A DNA stretch of 64,000 nt from an uncultured Sphingopyxis sp. (GCF_900078365.1 NZ_LT598653.1:1922001-1986000); one strand, 5' to 3'. Positions 1-8,358 are shown, counted from the first letter of the stretch. Program-made: numbers and translations. Notes: generated by a model from the sequence alone, not told the origin.

Positions 1-1
1 G

Positions 2-733
2 CCCGAGCGCGACGATGCGTTGCAACTGTCGCTCGAAAGCTGGGAGGGGCCGCTCGATCTGCTGCTGACGCTCGCGCGCAGCCAGAAGGTCGACCTCAAG
101 CAGATTTCGATCCTCGCGCTCGTCGAGCAATATCTGGCTTTCATCGCCGAAGCGCGCGAGCTGAAGCTTGAGGTCGCGGCCGATTATCTGGTGATGGCGG
201 CGTGGCTCGCCTATCTCAAATCGGCACTGCTGCTGCCCAAGGATCCGCTCGAGGATCCGTCGCCCGACGAACTGGCGCTCCGCCTGCAACTGCGGCTCCA
301 GCGGCTTGCGGCAATGCGCGACGCGGCGGCGCGTTTGCTCGCGCGCGACCGGATCGGCCGCGACGTCTTTCTGCGCGCGAAGCCGGAGGGGCTGCGCGAC
401 ATCAAGGTGCGGCGCTGGGACGCGAGCCTCTATGACCTTCTCGCCGCCTATGGGCAGGTCAAGCTGCGCTCCGAGCCCGTGGTGCATATGGTGTCGCGGC
501 GCCCGGTCGTCACGCTCGACGCCGCGCTGCATCACCTGCAGCGCATGCTGGGAGTGACGCTCGACTGGGCCGAACTCGCCGATTTCCTGCCGTCCGACTA
601 TGATGGTCCGCTGCGCCGTTCGGCGATCGCATCGAGTTTCGTCGCCGCGCTCGAGCTGGCGCGGCAGGGGCAGGTCGAATTGAAGCAGGATGGCGCCTTC
701 GCGCCGCTCTATCTGAAAGCAGCAGGGGCATGA
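2..733 (+). CDS. scpA: Segregation and condensation protein A (5' end outside window)
   Basis: Kleisin subunit of the bacterial Smc-ScpAB condensin, which organises and segregates the chromosome in the nucleoid. The N-terminal kleisin signature ESWEGPLDLLLTLAR and the motif YLVMAAWLAYLKSALLLP are clear, and the C-terminal winged-helix region binding the SMC head is present. The frame is open to the left edge without a stop and the first in-frame start codon (TTG at 20) lies just before the conserved core, so the true start is probably outside the window. Its stop overlaps the scpB start by four bases (ATGA), which indicates translational coupling. Identification is firm; only the N-terminus is uncertain. 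Confidence 0.93.
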   Translation, partial: PERDDALQLSLESWEGPLDLLLTLARSQKVDLKQISILALVEQYLAFIAEARELKLEVAADYLVMAAWLAYLKSALLLPKDPLEDPSPDELALRLQLRLQRLAAMRDAAARLLARDRIGRDVFLRAKPEGLRDIKVRRWDASLYDLLAAYGQVKLRSEPVVHMVSRRPVVTLDAALHHLQRMLGVTLDWAELADFLPSDYDGPLRRSAIASSFVAALELARQGQVELKQDGAFAPLYLKAAGA

Positions 734-1323
734 TCGACGATCTCGAACGCGCGATAGAAGCGATGCTGTTCGCCAGCGACGAGCCGCTGGACGCGCGGCA
801 GGTCGCCGGCCGGCTCGGCGACGAAATGACGCCAGGTCAGGTGAAGGCGATCATCGAAACCATCGCGCAGCGCCATGCGGGCAGCGGGATCGAGCTCGTC
901 GAACGCGGCGGGCATTGGCATTTCCAGACCCCGGCCGACCTCGCGCATCTTTTGCGCCGCGAACGCGACGACCCGCGCAAATTGTCGCGCGCCGCCGCCG
1001 AGGTGCTCGCGATCATCGCCTATCACGAGCCCGTCAGCCGCGCCGAAATCGAAGCGATCCGGGGCGTCCAGACCTCGAAGGGAACGCTCGATGTGCTGAT
1101 GGAGGCCGAATGGATCATGCCCGCCGGACGCCGCGAAGTTCCGGGACGGCCGCTGATCTACAAGACGACCGACGCTTTCCTGCAACATTTCGGCCTCACC
1201 AGCCGCAAGGACCTGCCGGGAATCGAGGATTTGCGTGCGGCAGGGCTGCTCGACCCGGTCGATCTCGCTTTCGAGGAAGCGATGGGCGAACTGGACCTAG
1301 TAAAAGACGGTGAAGAGGCCTAG
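730..1323 (+). CDS. scpB: Segregation and condensation protein B
   Basis: Partner of ScpA in the Smc-ScpAB condensin; a ScpB dimer of tandem winged helices holds the kleisin. The 197-residue length is normal for the family. Conserved blocks are visible: AIEAMLFASDEPL at the N-terminus, LSRAAAEVLAIIAYHEPVSR in the middle (the most conserved segment of the family) and GRPLIYKTTDAFLQHFGL before a shorter tail. The ATG overlaps the scpA stop, and tatA follows after 25 bp, so scpAB and tatABC look like one transcription unit, a common alphaproteobacterial order. Confidence 0.95.
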   Translation: MIDDLERAIEAMLFASDEPLDARQVAGRLGDEMTPGQVKAIIETIAQRHAGSGIELVERGGHWHFQTPADLAHLLRRERDDPRKLSRAAAEVLAIIAYHEPVSRAEIEAIRGVQTSKGTLDVLMEAEWIMPAGRREVPGRPLIYKTTDAFLQHFGLTSRKDLPGIEDLRAAGLLDPVDLAFEEAMGELDLVKDGEEA

Positions 1324-1348
1324 ATGAGCCCTTCAAGGAGAATTTGAG

Positions 1349-1582
1349 ATGGGTAGCTTCAGCATCTGGCACTGGCTCGTGGTCGGGATTCTCGTCCTGC
1401 TGCTGTTCGGCAAGGGCCGCTTTTCGGACATGATGGGCGATGTCGCCAAGGGCATCAAAAGCTTCAAGAAGGGCATGGCCGAGGACGAAACGCCGACGCC
1501 CTCGCCGAAACAGATCGAAGGCCAGCGCGCGCCCGATCTGACCGCGACGCCGACCCCGACCGCGGAAACCGAAAACCGCTGA
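1349..1582 (+). CDS. tatA: Sec-independent translocase subunit TatA
   Basis: Pore-forming subunit of the twin-arginine translocase that exports folded proteins across the inner membrane. The 77-residue protein has the family layout: a short periplasmic N-terminus, one membrane segment (about residues 6-21, WHWLVVGILVLLLFG), the FGKGR hinge and an amphipathic helix (about 25-45), then a polar tail rich in Pro and Thr. AAGGAG precedes the ATG by a normal distance. It is first of three consecutive tat genes. Confidence 0.95.
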   Translation: MGSFSIWHWLVVGILVLLLFGKGRFSDMMGDVAKGIKSFKKGMAEDETPTPSPKQIEGQRAPDLTATPTPTAETENR

Positions 1583-1610
1583 GTTCCAGCGCCTGCCGGA
1601 TTGCTTGTAA

Positions 1611-2003
1611 ATGTTCGATGTTGCGCCCACCGAGTTGCTGCTCGTCGTGGTGGTGGCCTTGGTCGTCATCGGCCCCAAGGACCTTCCCAAGGCGATGCGC
1701 TTCGTCGGCAAATGGATGGGGAAGGCGCGCGGAATGGCGCGCCATTTCCGCGCCGGGCTCGACACGATGATGCGCGAGGCCGAACTCGAGGAACTCGAAA
1801 AGCAGTGGCGCGAACAGAATGACGCGATCATGCGCGAATTTCCGCGCATTGACGATGCCGGCACGTCGCAACCCGCCACTGCGGAATCTGCACCCGAGGC
1901 CGAAACCGCGCCGGCGGTGACCGACGCCGAAGTCGATCAGGCTGCCGCCGGCAACCCGCCCGAAACCCATGCCGTGCCGCCCAAAGATGGCCCGCTGCCA
2001 TGA
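1611..2003 (+). CDS. tatB: Sec-independent translocase subunit TatB
   Basis: Works with TatC as the twin-arginine signal-peptide receptor. The N-terminal membrane helix (about residues 7-22) ends in the TatB hinge IGPKDLP, followed by a long amphipathic helix (RFVGKWMGKARGMARHFRAG), an acidic coiled region and a low-complexity Ala/Glu/Pro tail. The hinge and the 130-residue length separate it from TatA. The last codons overlap the tatC start (ATGA). Confidence 0.93.
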   Translation: MFDVAPTELLLVVVVALVVIGPKDLPKAMRFVGKWMGKARGMARHFRAGLDTMMREAELEELEKQWREQNDAIMREFPRIDDAGTSQPATAESAPEAETAPAVTDAEVDQAAAGNPPETHAVPPKDGPLP

Positions 2004-2809
2004 GCGCCGATACGCCTGCGACCACCGAAGACGAGGATGGCGGCGGCGGCAAGATGCCGCTGCTCGATCACCTCATCGAACTGCGCTCGCGCCTGCTGAA
2101 ATCGCTGCTCGCGATCGGTCTGGCTTTCGGGGTTTGTTTCTATTTCGCAGAGAATATCTTTGCCGTTCTCGTCCAGCCGCTGGTCCGGGCAGGGCAGGGC
2201 AAGCTGATCTACACCCAGTTGTTCGAAGCCTTTTTTGTCCAGGTAAAGGTGGGCTTTTTCGCGGCGATGATGATTTCCTTCCCGATTATCGCCAACCAGC
2301 TCTGGAAATTCGTGGCCCCGGGCCTGTATCGCCAGGAAAAGCGGGCATTGCTGCCGTTCCTGTTCGCGACGCCCGTGCTCTTCGCGATCGGCGCAAGTTT
2401 CGCCTATTTCGTGACAGTGCCTTTGGCGCTGAAATTCCTGCTGGGATATCAGGGGGATATCGGGGGCGTGTCGCAGGAAGCATTGCCGTCGGTCGGCAAT
2501 TACCTTAGCTTTATCATGCAGTTCATCATGGCGTTCGGCATCGCGTTCCTGCTGCCGATTCTCCTGATGTTGATCGAGCGTTCGGGGCTGGTGACGCGCG
2601 AGCAACTTGTTTCGTCGCGTCGCTACATGATTGTCGCAGCCTTTGCGATCGCGGCAGTCGCGACGCCGCCGGACATCCTGAGCCAGTTCCTGCTCGCCGT
2701 GCCGCTGATCCTGCTCTACGAAATGTCGCTCTTTGCGATCTGGTTTACCCAGCGCCGACGCAAAACAGGCGCCGAAGCGGCGCCTGTCGAGCCTCTCGAA
2801 GAGGCTTAG
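2000..2809 (+). CDS. tatC: Sec-independent translocase subunit TatC
   Basis: Multispanning core of the Tat translocase that recognises the twin-arginine signal. The 269 residues begin with a cytoplasmic segment containing the conserved LLDHLIELRSRLLKS, followed by six predicted membrane helices, with FPIIANQLWKFVAPGLY and a conserved acidic segment in the second half. It starts inside the tatB stop (ATGA), so the three tat genes are coupled. The coding end contains two perfect hairpins (2765-2806, listed separately). No other tat gene is in the window. Confidence 0.95.
   Translation: MSADTPATTEDEDGGGGKMPLLDHLIELRSRLLKSLLAIGLAFGVCFYFAENIFAVLVQPLVRAGQGKLIYTQLFEAFFVQVKVGFFAAMMISFPIIANQLWKFVAPGLYRQEKRALLPFLFATPVLFAIGASFAYFVTVPLALKFLLGYQGDIGGVSQEALPSVGNYLSFIMQFIMAFGIAFLLPILLMLIERSGLVTREQLVSSRRYMIVAAFAIAAVATPPDILSQFLLAVPLILLYEMSLFAIWFTQRRRKTGAEAAPVEPLEEA
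2765..2806 (+). terminator. Two adjacent hairpins in the 3' end of tatC
   Basis: A perfect 9-bp stem ACAGGCGCC/GGCGCCTGT with a 5-nt loop (2765-2787) is followed at once by a 7-bp stem AGCCTCT/AGAGGCT with a 3-nt loop (2790-2806). Both lie in the last codons of tatC. There is no strong T-run behind them, so a role in mRNA 3'-end formation or stability is only inferred. Confidence 0.35.
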
Positions 2810-2826
2810 CGTAAGTTGGCTGAGGA

Positions 2827-2955
2827 TCAGTCGATGGCGTCGCTGCCCGCCTGACCGACCGATTCGATATCCCGGCCGACACCCTTCACCGTGTTGCAGC
2901 CAGCGACCAGAAAGCTGGCAAGCAGGGTAAGAAGGATAATACGAGCACTCGACAT
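2827..2955 (-). CDS. Entericidin A/B family small lipoprotein
   Basis: A 42-residue lipoprotein. The N-terminus is a lipoprotein signal peptide (MSSARIILLTLLASFLVAGC) with lipobox VAGC and Cys20 as lipidation site; the mature part NTVKGVGRDIESVGQAGSDA is the typical entericidin amphipathic segment. GAGGTGAAG lies directly upstream of the ATG. The family is associated with envelope stress in other bacteria; here the function is inferred. It is convergent with tatC and separated from mgtE by an A/T-rich inverted repeat. Confidence 0.85.
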   Translation of the reverse strand: MSSARIILLTLLASFLVAGCNTVKGVGRDIESVGQAGSDAID

Positions 2956-3107
2956 TCTTCACCTCATCAGGATTGAGCGCAAAATGGCCCGGCACGCTTC
3001 GAGGGGGGGGAGGGAATGCGGGCCGGGCCAATGTTGCTGAGCAGCGCTGCGGGGGGGCGATGACCGCTGCTCGAATGGGAAACGACCGATAGGGGCGATA
3101 GGTTCCC

Positions 3108-3136
3108 AAAAAAATCGCGAGTCACGAAATTTTTTT
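3108..3136 (-). terminator. A/T inverted repeat between mgtE and entericidin gene
   Basis: AAAAAAAT and ATTTTTTT form an 8-bp inverted repeat around a 13-nt GC-rich loop. Read on the minus strand it lies just downstream of the mgtE stop and ends in a run of seven T, so it could terminate mgtE transcription. The stem is pure A/T, which makes an intrinsic terminator plausible but not strong. Confidence 0.4.
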
Positions 3137-3174
3137 CGCTGCTTCTGAATCGCTTGGATTCCAGTATCTTGCAT

Positions 3175-4614
3175 TCAGAGCGTAGTGAGCCCGCTGAGCA
3201 CGGCAAGGCCCAGGAAGGCCAGAAAGCCCATGGAATCGGTCGTCATCGTGACGAATATCGAGCTCGCGACCGCGGGATCCTGATCGAGCCGGTCGAGCAG
3301 CAATGGGATCGCGACCCCGGCGACGCCGGCGACGAAGATGTTCACGATCATCGCCGCCGCGATCACGCCGCCGAGTTCGGGGTTGGCGAACCACAGCGCG
3401 GTCGCGGTGCCGGCGATCAGCGCGATGGTGCCGCCGTTGAGCAGCGCGATCTTCATTTCGCGCCAGATCGCGCGCCAGCTGTTCGAATCGGTGAGCTGGT
3501 TCATCGCGAGCGCGCGCACCGTCACCGCCAGCGTCTGCGTTCCCGCATTGCCGCCGACCCCCGCGACGATCGGCATCAGCGCGGCGAGCGCGACCATATG
3601 CTCGATCGCGCCGCCGAATATCCCGACGATCGTCGAGGCGACCAGCGCAGTGCCGAGATTGGCGATGAGCCAGCGCACGCGCGCGCTATAGGTCTCACGG
3701 ATCGGTTCGTTGATGTCGCCGTCGCCGGCGCCCGACAGGCGCAAAATATCCTCGCCTGCCTCTTCCTGAATGATGTGGACGATGTCGTCGACCGTGATCA
3801 TGCCGACGAGCCGCCCGCTCTTGTCGACGACCGCGGCGGAGATCAGCGCATATTTCTGGAAGCGCAGCGCGACCTCCTCCTGGTCCATGTCGACCGGGAT
3901 CAAAGTCTGCTCGCGTTTCATCACATCGCCGATCGCGATGTCGCGCGGCGTGCGCAATATCCAGCTCAGCTGGCAGGTGCCGACCGGCTTGTGCATCGGG
4001 TCGACGACGAAGATTTCCCAGAAATCGCTGGTGAGTTCGGTATCTTCGCGCAGCCGGTCGATGACATCGCCCACCGTGACATGCTCGGGCACCGCGACGA
4101 GGTCGCGCTGCATCAGGCGCCCCGCCGATTCCTCGGGGAAGGAGAGCGCGTCCTCGATCGCGGCGCGATCCTCGGGCTCCATCGCCTGGAGGACGGCCTG
4201 CTGATCGTCCTCTTCCATATCCTCGATGATCGCGACCGCGTCGTCGGTATCGAGTTCTGAGGCGAGTTCGGCCACTTGCTCCGGCGCGAGAAGGTCGATC
4301 AGCTCCTCGCGGACATAATCGTTCATCTCCGCGAGCACCTCGGCGGAGAGCATGTCGCCGAGCACCGCTGCGAGCATCGGGCGCTCGTCGGTGCGCGCGA
4401 GTTCGAACAGGTCGGCGATGTCGGCGGGGTGGAGGCGGCCGACGCGTTCGCGCGCGGCCTCGCCCTCGCCGGCCTCGGCGAGCTCGATCACGTCGCGAAC
4501 GAACTCGGGCTTCAGCCGGTCGTCCTCGTCGAGTTCGGTTTCGGGGGCAGGGGTTTCGCGATCGTCGGCGATCGCGGCATCGCCGGGCGGCAGGGAATCT
4601 TCGCGTTCGTCCAT
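3175..4614 (-). CDS. mgtE: Magnesium transporter MgtE
   Basis: Mg2+ channel/transporter of the inner membrane. The 479-residue protein shows the family order: acidic N-terminal helical domain (about residues 25-140, including LHPADIADLFE), two CBS domains (about 150-275), a connecting helix, then five membrane helices containing the pore signature VAGVGGNAGTQTLAV. The N and CBS domains form the Mg2+ sensor that gates the pore in this family. The ATG at 4614 was chosen over one at 4680 because AGGGAGGA precedes it by a normal spacing and family similarity starts after it. Confidence 0.93.
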   Translation of the reverse strand: MDEREDSLPPGDAAIADDRETPAPETELDEDDRLKPEFVRDVIELAEAGEGEAARERVGRLHPADIADLFELARTDERPMLAAVLGDMLSAEVLAEMNDYVREELIDLLAPEQVAELASELDTDDAVAIIEDMEEDDQQAVLQAMEPEDRAAIEDALSFPEESAGRLMQRDLVAVPEHVTVGDVIDRLREDTELTSDFWEIFVVDPMHKPVGTCQLSWILRTPRDIAIGDVMKREQTLIPVDMDQEEVALRFQKYALISAAVVDKSGRLVGMITVDDIVHIIQEEAGEDILRLSGAGDGDINEPIRETYSARVRWLIANLGTALVASTIVGIFGGAIEHMVALAALMPIVAGVGGNAGTQTLAVTVRALAMNQLTDSNSWRAIWREMKIALLNGGTIALIAGTATALWFANPELGGVIAAAMIVNIFVAGVAGVAIPLLLDRLDQDPAVASSIFVTMTTDSMGFLAFLGLAVLSGLTTL

Positions 4615-4771
4615 CGCGCGGTCCTCCCTGTCTCTTGCGGCGTCCGAGCCTCCCCTAGTGCCGCTACCGGCCGATGGCAACGCCGCGGAGATAGGTTTTC
4701 GACAATTTGAACGTGCCTTGGCCGCCGCGCGCCGCTATGGCACCGCCGAACCAGACCATAGGAGTCCCGAT

Positions 4772-5218
4772 ATGTCCGAAACCCTCACGCTCTCGCTGTC
4801 GACCGGCGATGTCGTCATCCGCCTGCGCCCCGACCTCGCCCCGCAGCATGTCGAGCGCATCTCGACGCTCGCCAAGGAAGGCTTCTACGACGGCGTCGTG
4901 TTCCACCGGGTGATTCCGGGCTTCATGGCGCAGGGCGGCGATCCGACGGGCACCGGCATGGGCGGCAGCAAGCTTCCCGACCTGCCGCAGGAGTTCAACA
5001 GCGAGCCGCACGTCCGCGGCGTCTGTTCGATGGCGCGCGCGCAGAATCCGAACAGCGCGAACAGCCAGTTCTTTATCTGCTTCGACGATGCGCGCTTCCT
5101 CGACAATCAATATACCGTCTGGGGCGAAGTGGTCGAAGGCATGGAAAATGTCGACGCGCTGCCCAAGGGTGAACCGCCGCGCGAGCCGGGGAAGATCGTG
5201 AAAGCGACGGTGGCCTGA
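4772..5218 (+). CDS. Peptidyl-prolyl cis-trans isomerase (cyclophilin)
   Basis: Cytoplasmic cyclophilin of 148 residues that catalyses proline isomerisation. The canonical pieces are present: FYDGVVFHRVIPGFMAQGGD with the catalytic Arg, GTGMGG, SMARAQNPNSANSQFFIC and a late Trp in YTVWGEVVEGM. There is no signal peptide. GGAG lies upstream of the ATG. The open frame extends further upstream, but that part is only antisense to mgtE. Confidence 0.93.
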   Translation: MSETLTLSLSTGDVVIRLRPDLAPQHVERISTLAKEGFYDGVVFHRVIPGFMAQGGDPTGTGMGGSKLPDLPQEFNSEPHVRGVCSMARAQNPNSANSQFFICFDDARFLDNQYTVWGEVVEGMENVDALPKGEPPREPGKIVKATVA

Positions 5219-5226
5219 TGCCTCAT

Positions 5227-5341
5227 CCCCTCCTCTTCAGAGGAGGGGCAGCGAGACTTGGGAACTTGTTCCCTAGTCGCAGCGGGGTGGTGCTCCTTCA
5301 TCGGCGTCGACCACCCCAACCCCTCCTCTGAAGAGGAGGGG
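5227..5341. repeat. 115-bp composite palindromic element, copy 1
   Basis: Two identical-type terminal hairpins (CCCCTCCTCT/AGAGGAGGGG) frame an inner GGGGTGG/CCACCCC arm pair and a perfect GGGAACAAGTTCCC palindrome. The reverse complement aligns without gaps to a second 115-bp copy at 18683-18797. The right hairpin is followed by CTTTT and sits between convergent genes, so it may also serve as terminator of the cyclophilin gene. Confidence 0.85.
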
Positions 5342-5352
5342 CTTTTCATTGG

Positions 5353-6489
5353 CTATTCCCCCACGAACCCGTTCAATCTCTCGCACGCGGCAATCCAGTC
5401 TTCCTTGAACGCCTGCACGACCTGTCCGGCGCCCATCGCCTCGTTCATCAGGCCGACGCCCTGACCGACCCAATAGGTCGCAAGCGCCTTGGCGCCTTCG
5501 TGGCCGCCTTCGGACAATTTATCGACCTTGCGAAGCGCCGGTTCGCTGACTAGCGACTGGAGCGGCATCGGCAGCGGTTTCGGCGCGCCTTCGGCCTCCC
5601 ACGCGTCGGTCCACGGCGAGCGGAGCTGGCGCGACGGCTTGCCGGTGCGGCTTTTCGATCGCACCGTATCGCGCGCCGAGGCGGCGAGCATCTTTTCCTT
5701 CACGACCGGATTGGTTTCGGCTTCGGCAGTCGTCAGCCACACCGATCCGGTCCAGGCGCCGTGCGCGCCCATCGCCATCGCAGCCGCCATCTGGCGCCCC
5801 GTGACGATACCGCCCGCCGCAAGGATCGGTGTGTTCGCGCCGACCGCCTCGACGGCTGCCGCGACCTCGGGCACGAGCACCATCGTCGCGACCTCGCCGC
5901 AATGGCCGCCCGCTTCGCCGCCCGCGACGACGAGGATGTCGACGCCCGCGCGAACCTGCGCCAGCGCATGGTCGCGCGTGCCGACGAGCGCGGCGACGGG
6001 GACATTATGGCGTTTGCCGAGGTCGAGCATCAGCGGCGGCGGGACGCCGAGCGCGTTGGCAATCAGCCTGATCGGGTGGCGGAAGGCGACTTCGAGCAGC
6101 TTCGCCGCGCCGTCTTCGTGCATATTGTCGCCGAAGCTTTGGCGCGTTTCCATCGCGGCTTCGAGTCCCGCGGCATCGACGTCGAATTTGCCGAGCAGGT
6201 CGGCGGCGAATTGCAGATGCGTTTCGGGCACCTTCGCTGCGCCCGGCGAAGGCGCGTCGCCCTTGCCTGCGAAGCTGTTGGGGACGATCAGGTCGACGCC
6301 ATAGGGACGCCCGCCGATATGTTCGTCGATCCACGCGAGTTCTTCCTCGAGCCGTTCGGGCGGTAGCGCGGCGGCGCCGAAGACGCCCATGCCGCCCGCC
6401 TTCGACACGGCGACGACGACGTCGCGGCAGTGCGAGAAGGCGAGAAGGGGGAATTCGATGCCGAGCATGGCGCAGATGGGGGATTGCAT
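5353..6489 (-). CDS. Nitronate monooxygenase family protein
   Basis: FMN-dependent TIM-barrel enzyme related to 2-nitropropane dioxygenase, which oxidises nitronates. Seen in the 378 residues: MGVFGAA near the N-terminus, VVAGGEAGGHCGEVATMVLVP (glycine-rich FMN/phosphate loop) and ILAAGGIVTGRQMAAAMAMGA, the second phosphate-binding segment. The ATG at 6489 is preceded by GGAGAGG; the extra upstream codons in frame run through a repeat element and are not credible. The family also contains other FMN oxidoreductases (for example FabK-like), so the substrate is not certain. Confidence 0.82.
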   Translation of the reverse strand: MQSPICAMLGIEFPLLAFSHCRDVVVAVSKAGGMGVFGAAALPPERLEEELAWIDEHIGGRPYGVDLIVPNSFAGKGDAPSPGAAKVPETHLQFAADLLGKFDVDAAGLEAAMETRQSFGDNMHEDGAAKLLEVAFRHPIRLIANALGVPPPLMLDLGKRHNVPVAALVGTRDHALAQVRAGVDILVVAGGEAGGHCGEVATMVLVPEVAAAVEAVGANTPILAAGGIVTGRQMAAAMAMGAHGAWTGSVWLTTAEAETNPVVKEKMLAASARDTVRSKSRTGKPSRQLRSPWTDAWEAEGAPKPLPMPLQSLVSEPALRKVDKLSEGGHEGAKALATYWVGQGVGLMNEAMGAGQVVQAFKEDWIAACERLNGFVGE

Positions 6490-6541
6490 GGGACCTCTCC
6501 GTTCTTGTTCTGGCCGCCTTCCCAAAAAAGCCGTTTGCCCT

Positions 6542-6616
6542 AGCTTGTCGAAGGGCCGTTCTTCTTTCGACATCGGAAGAGAAGGGCGGTGCCTCGACAA
6601 GCTCAGCACCAACGGG
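6542..6616. repeat. Palindromic intergenic repeat (AGCTTGTCGAAGG type)
   Basis: Arms AGCTTGTCGAAGG and CCTCGACAAGCTCAG bracket an imperfect inner palindrome around CGTTCTTCTTTCG. Only this copy occurs in the window. It fills the gap between the divergent nitronate monooxygenase and nadC genes. Confidence 0.55.
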
Positions 6617-6710
6617 AGAGGAAGGCATCCAATCCGTTCGCGTGCATGTCAGCGCCAGTTGACGTAAACGTCAAGTTGATTTGCTGGGCGGGCGGATTAT
6701 CGCAGGTCGC

Positions 6711-7559
6711 ATGACCCAATTCACGCTCCCCGATTTCGACCTCGATGCCTTTGTCCGCGCCACTTTGGCGGAAGATCTGGGCGCGGGGGGCGACATCACC
6801 TCGATGGCGACGATCCCCGCGGAGGCGCGCTTCGGCGGCGTGATGGACAGCCGCGATGCGATCACCGTCGCGGGGCTGCCGATCGCCGAGCGATTCTTTC
6901 GCGCGCTCGACCCCGGCATGGAGATCGAGATTCTCGTCGCGGAGGGCGCCGAGATTGCCGCCGGGAGCGACCTGATGCGCCTGTCGGGCAATGCGCGCGC
7001 GCTGCTGACCGCCGAGCGTTCGGCGCTCAACACCGTGCAGCATCTGTCGGGCATCGCAACGATGACGCGGCAATATGTCGATGCGCTGGCAGGGACGGGC
7101 GCAACCTTGCTCGACACGCGCAAGACGATCCCGGGACTTCGCGTGCTCGAGAAATATGCGACGCGGATGGGCGGCGCGAAAAATCATCGCATGGGGCTGT
7201 GGGACGCGGCGATGATCAAGGATAACCATGTCGCGGTCGCGGGATCGGTCGAGGAAGCGGTACGCCGCGCGGTCGATGCGGGAATTGAAAGCATCATCGT
7301 CGAGGTCGACCGGGTCGAACAGGTCGAGCCCGCGCTGAACGCCGGCGCGACGCACCTGCTGCTCGACAATATGAGCCTCGACGAACTTCGGACATGTGTC
7401 GCGCTGGTCGATGGCAAGGTGCCGACCGAAGCGTCAGGCGGCGTGCGGCTCGATACGATCGGAGCGATCGGCGCGACGGGGGTGACCTATGTTTCGGTCG
7501 GACGGCTGACGCAGTCGGCGCCGGCGGCGGACATCGGGCTCGACTTTGCGCTGGTTTGA
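6711..7559 (+). CDS. nadC: Nicotinate-nucleotide pyrophosphorylase (carboxylating)
   Basis: Converts quinolinate and PRPP to nicotinate mononucleotide in de novo NAD synthesis. The 282-residue chain shows the QPRTase pattern: LAEDLGAGGDITS at the N-terminus, SALNTVQHLSGIAT, LDTRKTIPGLRVLEKYA (PRPP and quinolinate contacts), GGAKNHRMGLWDAAMIKDNH and EASGGVRLDTI. The ATG at 6711 with upstream GCAGG was preferred to a TTG ten codons earlier. nadA and nadB are not in the window. Confidence 0.95.
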   Translation: MTQFTLPDFDLDAFVRATLAEDLGAGGDITSMATIPAEARFGGVMDSRDAITVAGLPIAERFFRALDPGMEIEILVAEGAEIAAGSDLMRLSGNARALLTAERSALNTVQHLSGIATMTRQYVDALAGTGATLLDTRKTIPGLRVLEKYATRMGGAKNHRMGLWDAAMIKDNHVAVAGSVEEAVRRAVDAGIESIIVEVDRVEQVEPALNAGATHLLLDNMSLDELRTCVALVDGKVPTEASGGVRLDTIGAIGATGVTYVSVGRLTQSAPAADIGLDFALV

Positions 7560-7568
7560 TGAACAAAG

Positions 7569-7646
7569 CGTCGCCCCCGCGAAGGCGGGGGCCGCTGTCG
7601 GCGTAGCGCAAGGTTGCCAGCGGCCCCCGCCTTCGCGGGGGCGACG
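7569..7646. repeat. GC-rich palindromic repeat, family A, 24-nt loop
   Basis: Inverted arms beginning CGTCGCCCCCGCGAAGGCGG and ending with its complement enclose a 24-nt loop. The right arm ends four bases before the RNase T2 ATG. Sister copies with 24-nt loops lie at 30400 and 36500. Confidence 0.9.
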
Positions 7647-7650
7647 GCTT

Positions 7651-8358
7651 ATGATATTGGCGCTGTCAGTCGTCGCGCCGGTCGCGGCGCAGGCGCAGGC
7701 GTTGTCCTGCTCGGTTCCCGACCGCATCCCCGTTCCGCGCCTCGAACAGCCGCGCCGGGGCGAGCCGGTGCGCAGGCCCGCGACCACCGGCTATTTGCTC
7801 AGCCTGAGCTGGTCGCCGCAGCATTGCGCCGATGTGCGGAGCCCGAAAGGCGCGCGCGACCGCTTTCAATGTTCGGGCGAGAATGGCCGTTTCGGCTGGG
7901 TGCTCCACGGGCTGTGGCCCGAAACCGACGGGCCCGGCTATCCGCAATGGTGCCGCCCGGCGAAGATCGTGCCGCAGCCGGTACTGAGAAAGCATATGTG
8001 CATGACGCCCTCGGCGCAGCTCCTCCAGCATGAATGGGCGAAGCATGGGACGTGCATGAGCCCGCATCCCGCCGCCTATTTCCGCGCGGCGGAGATATTG
8101 TTTCGCGCGGTGCGCTTTCCCGACATGAAGGCGCTGGCCGCGAAGCCGCAGACCGCGGGCAGCATCCGACGCGCCTTCGCCGCCGCCAATCGCGGGGTGA
8201 CGACGCCGATGATCGCGGTTTCGGTCGACCGGCAGGGCTGGCTCGACGAAGTGCGCCTGTGCCTGGGGCCGCGGATGAAGCCGGCGCGCTGCAAGCCGTT
8301 TCAGGCGGGCGCGAAGGACGGCCGCCGCGTGCGCGTGCGGCCGATGCCCAGGGATTAA
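7651..8358 (+). CDS. Secreted ribonuclease T2 family protein
   Basis: Endoribonuclease of the T2 family, probably periplasmic. Both active-site blocks are intact: CAS I GWVLHGLWPE (His86) and CAS II QHEWAKHGTC (His128, Glu129, His133). Cysteines at 20, 59, 74, 101, 117 and 135 could form the usual disulfides. From the ATG the signal peptide (residues 1-17, ending AQA) has no basic n-region. The repeat directly upstream is open in this frame and encodes SRGRR just before it, so an upstream start cannot be excluded. It lies downstream of nadC in the same direction. Confidence 0.85.
   Translation: MILALSVVAPVAAQAQALSCSVPDRIPVPRLEQPRRGEPVRRPATTGYLLSLSWSPQHCADVRSPKGARDRFQCSGENGRFGWVLHGLWPETDGPGYPQWCRPAKIVPQPVLRKHMCMTPSAQLLQHEWAKHGTCMSPHPAAYFRAAEILFRAVRFPDMKALAAKPQTAGSIRRAFAAANRGVTTPMIAVSVDRQGWLDEVRLCLGPRMKPARCKPFQAGAKDGRRVRVRPMPRD

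Noticed and set aside
5258..5464. Small frame reading through the 115-bp repeat (NPSSEEEG)
   Set aside because: Reading frame produced by the palindromic repeat itself; the second copy gives a similar spurious peptide.
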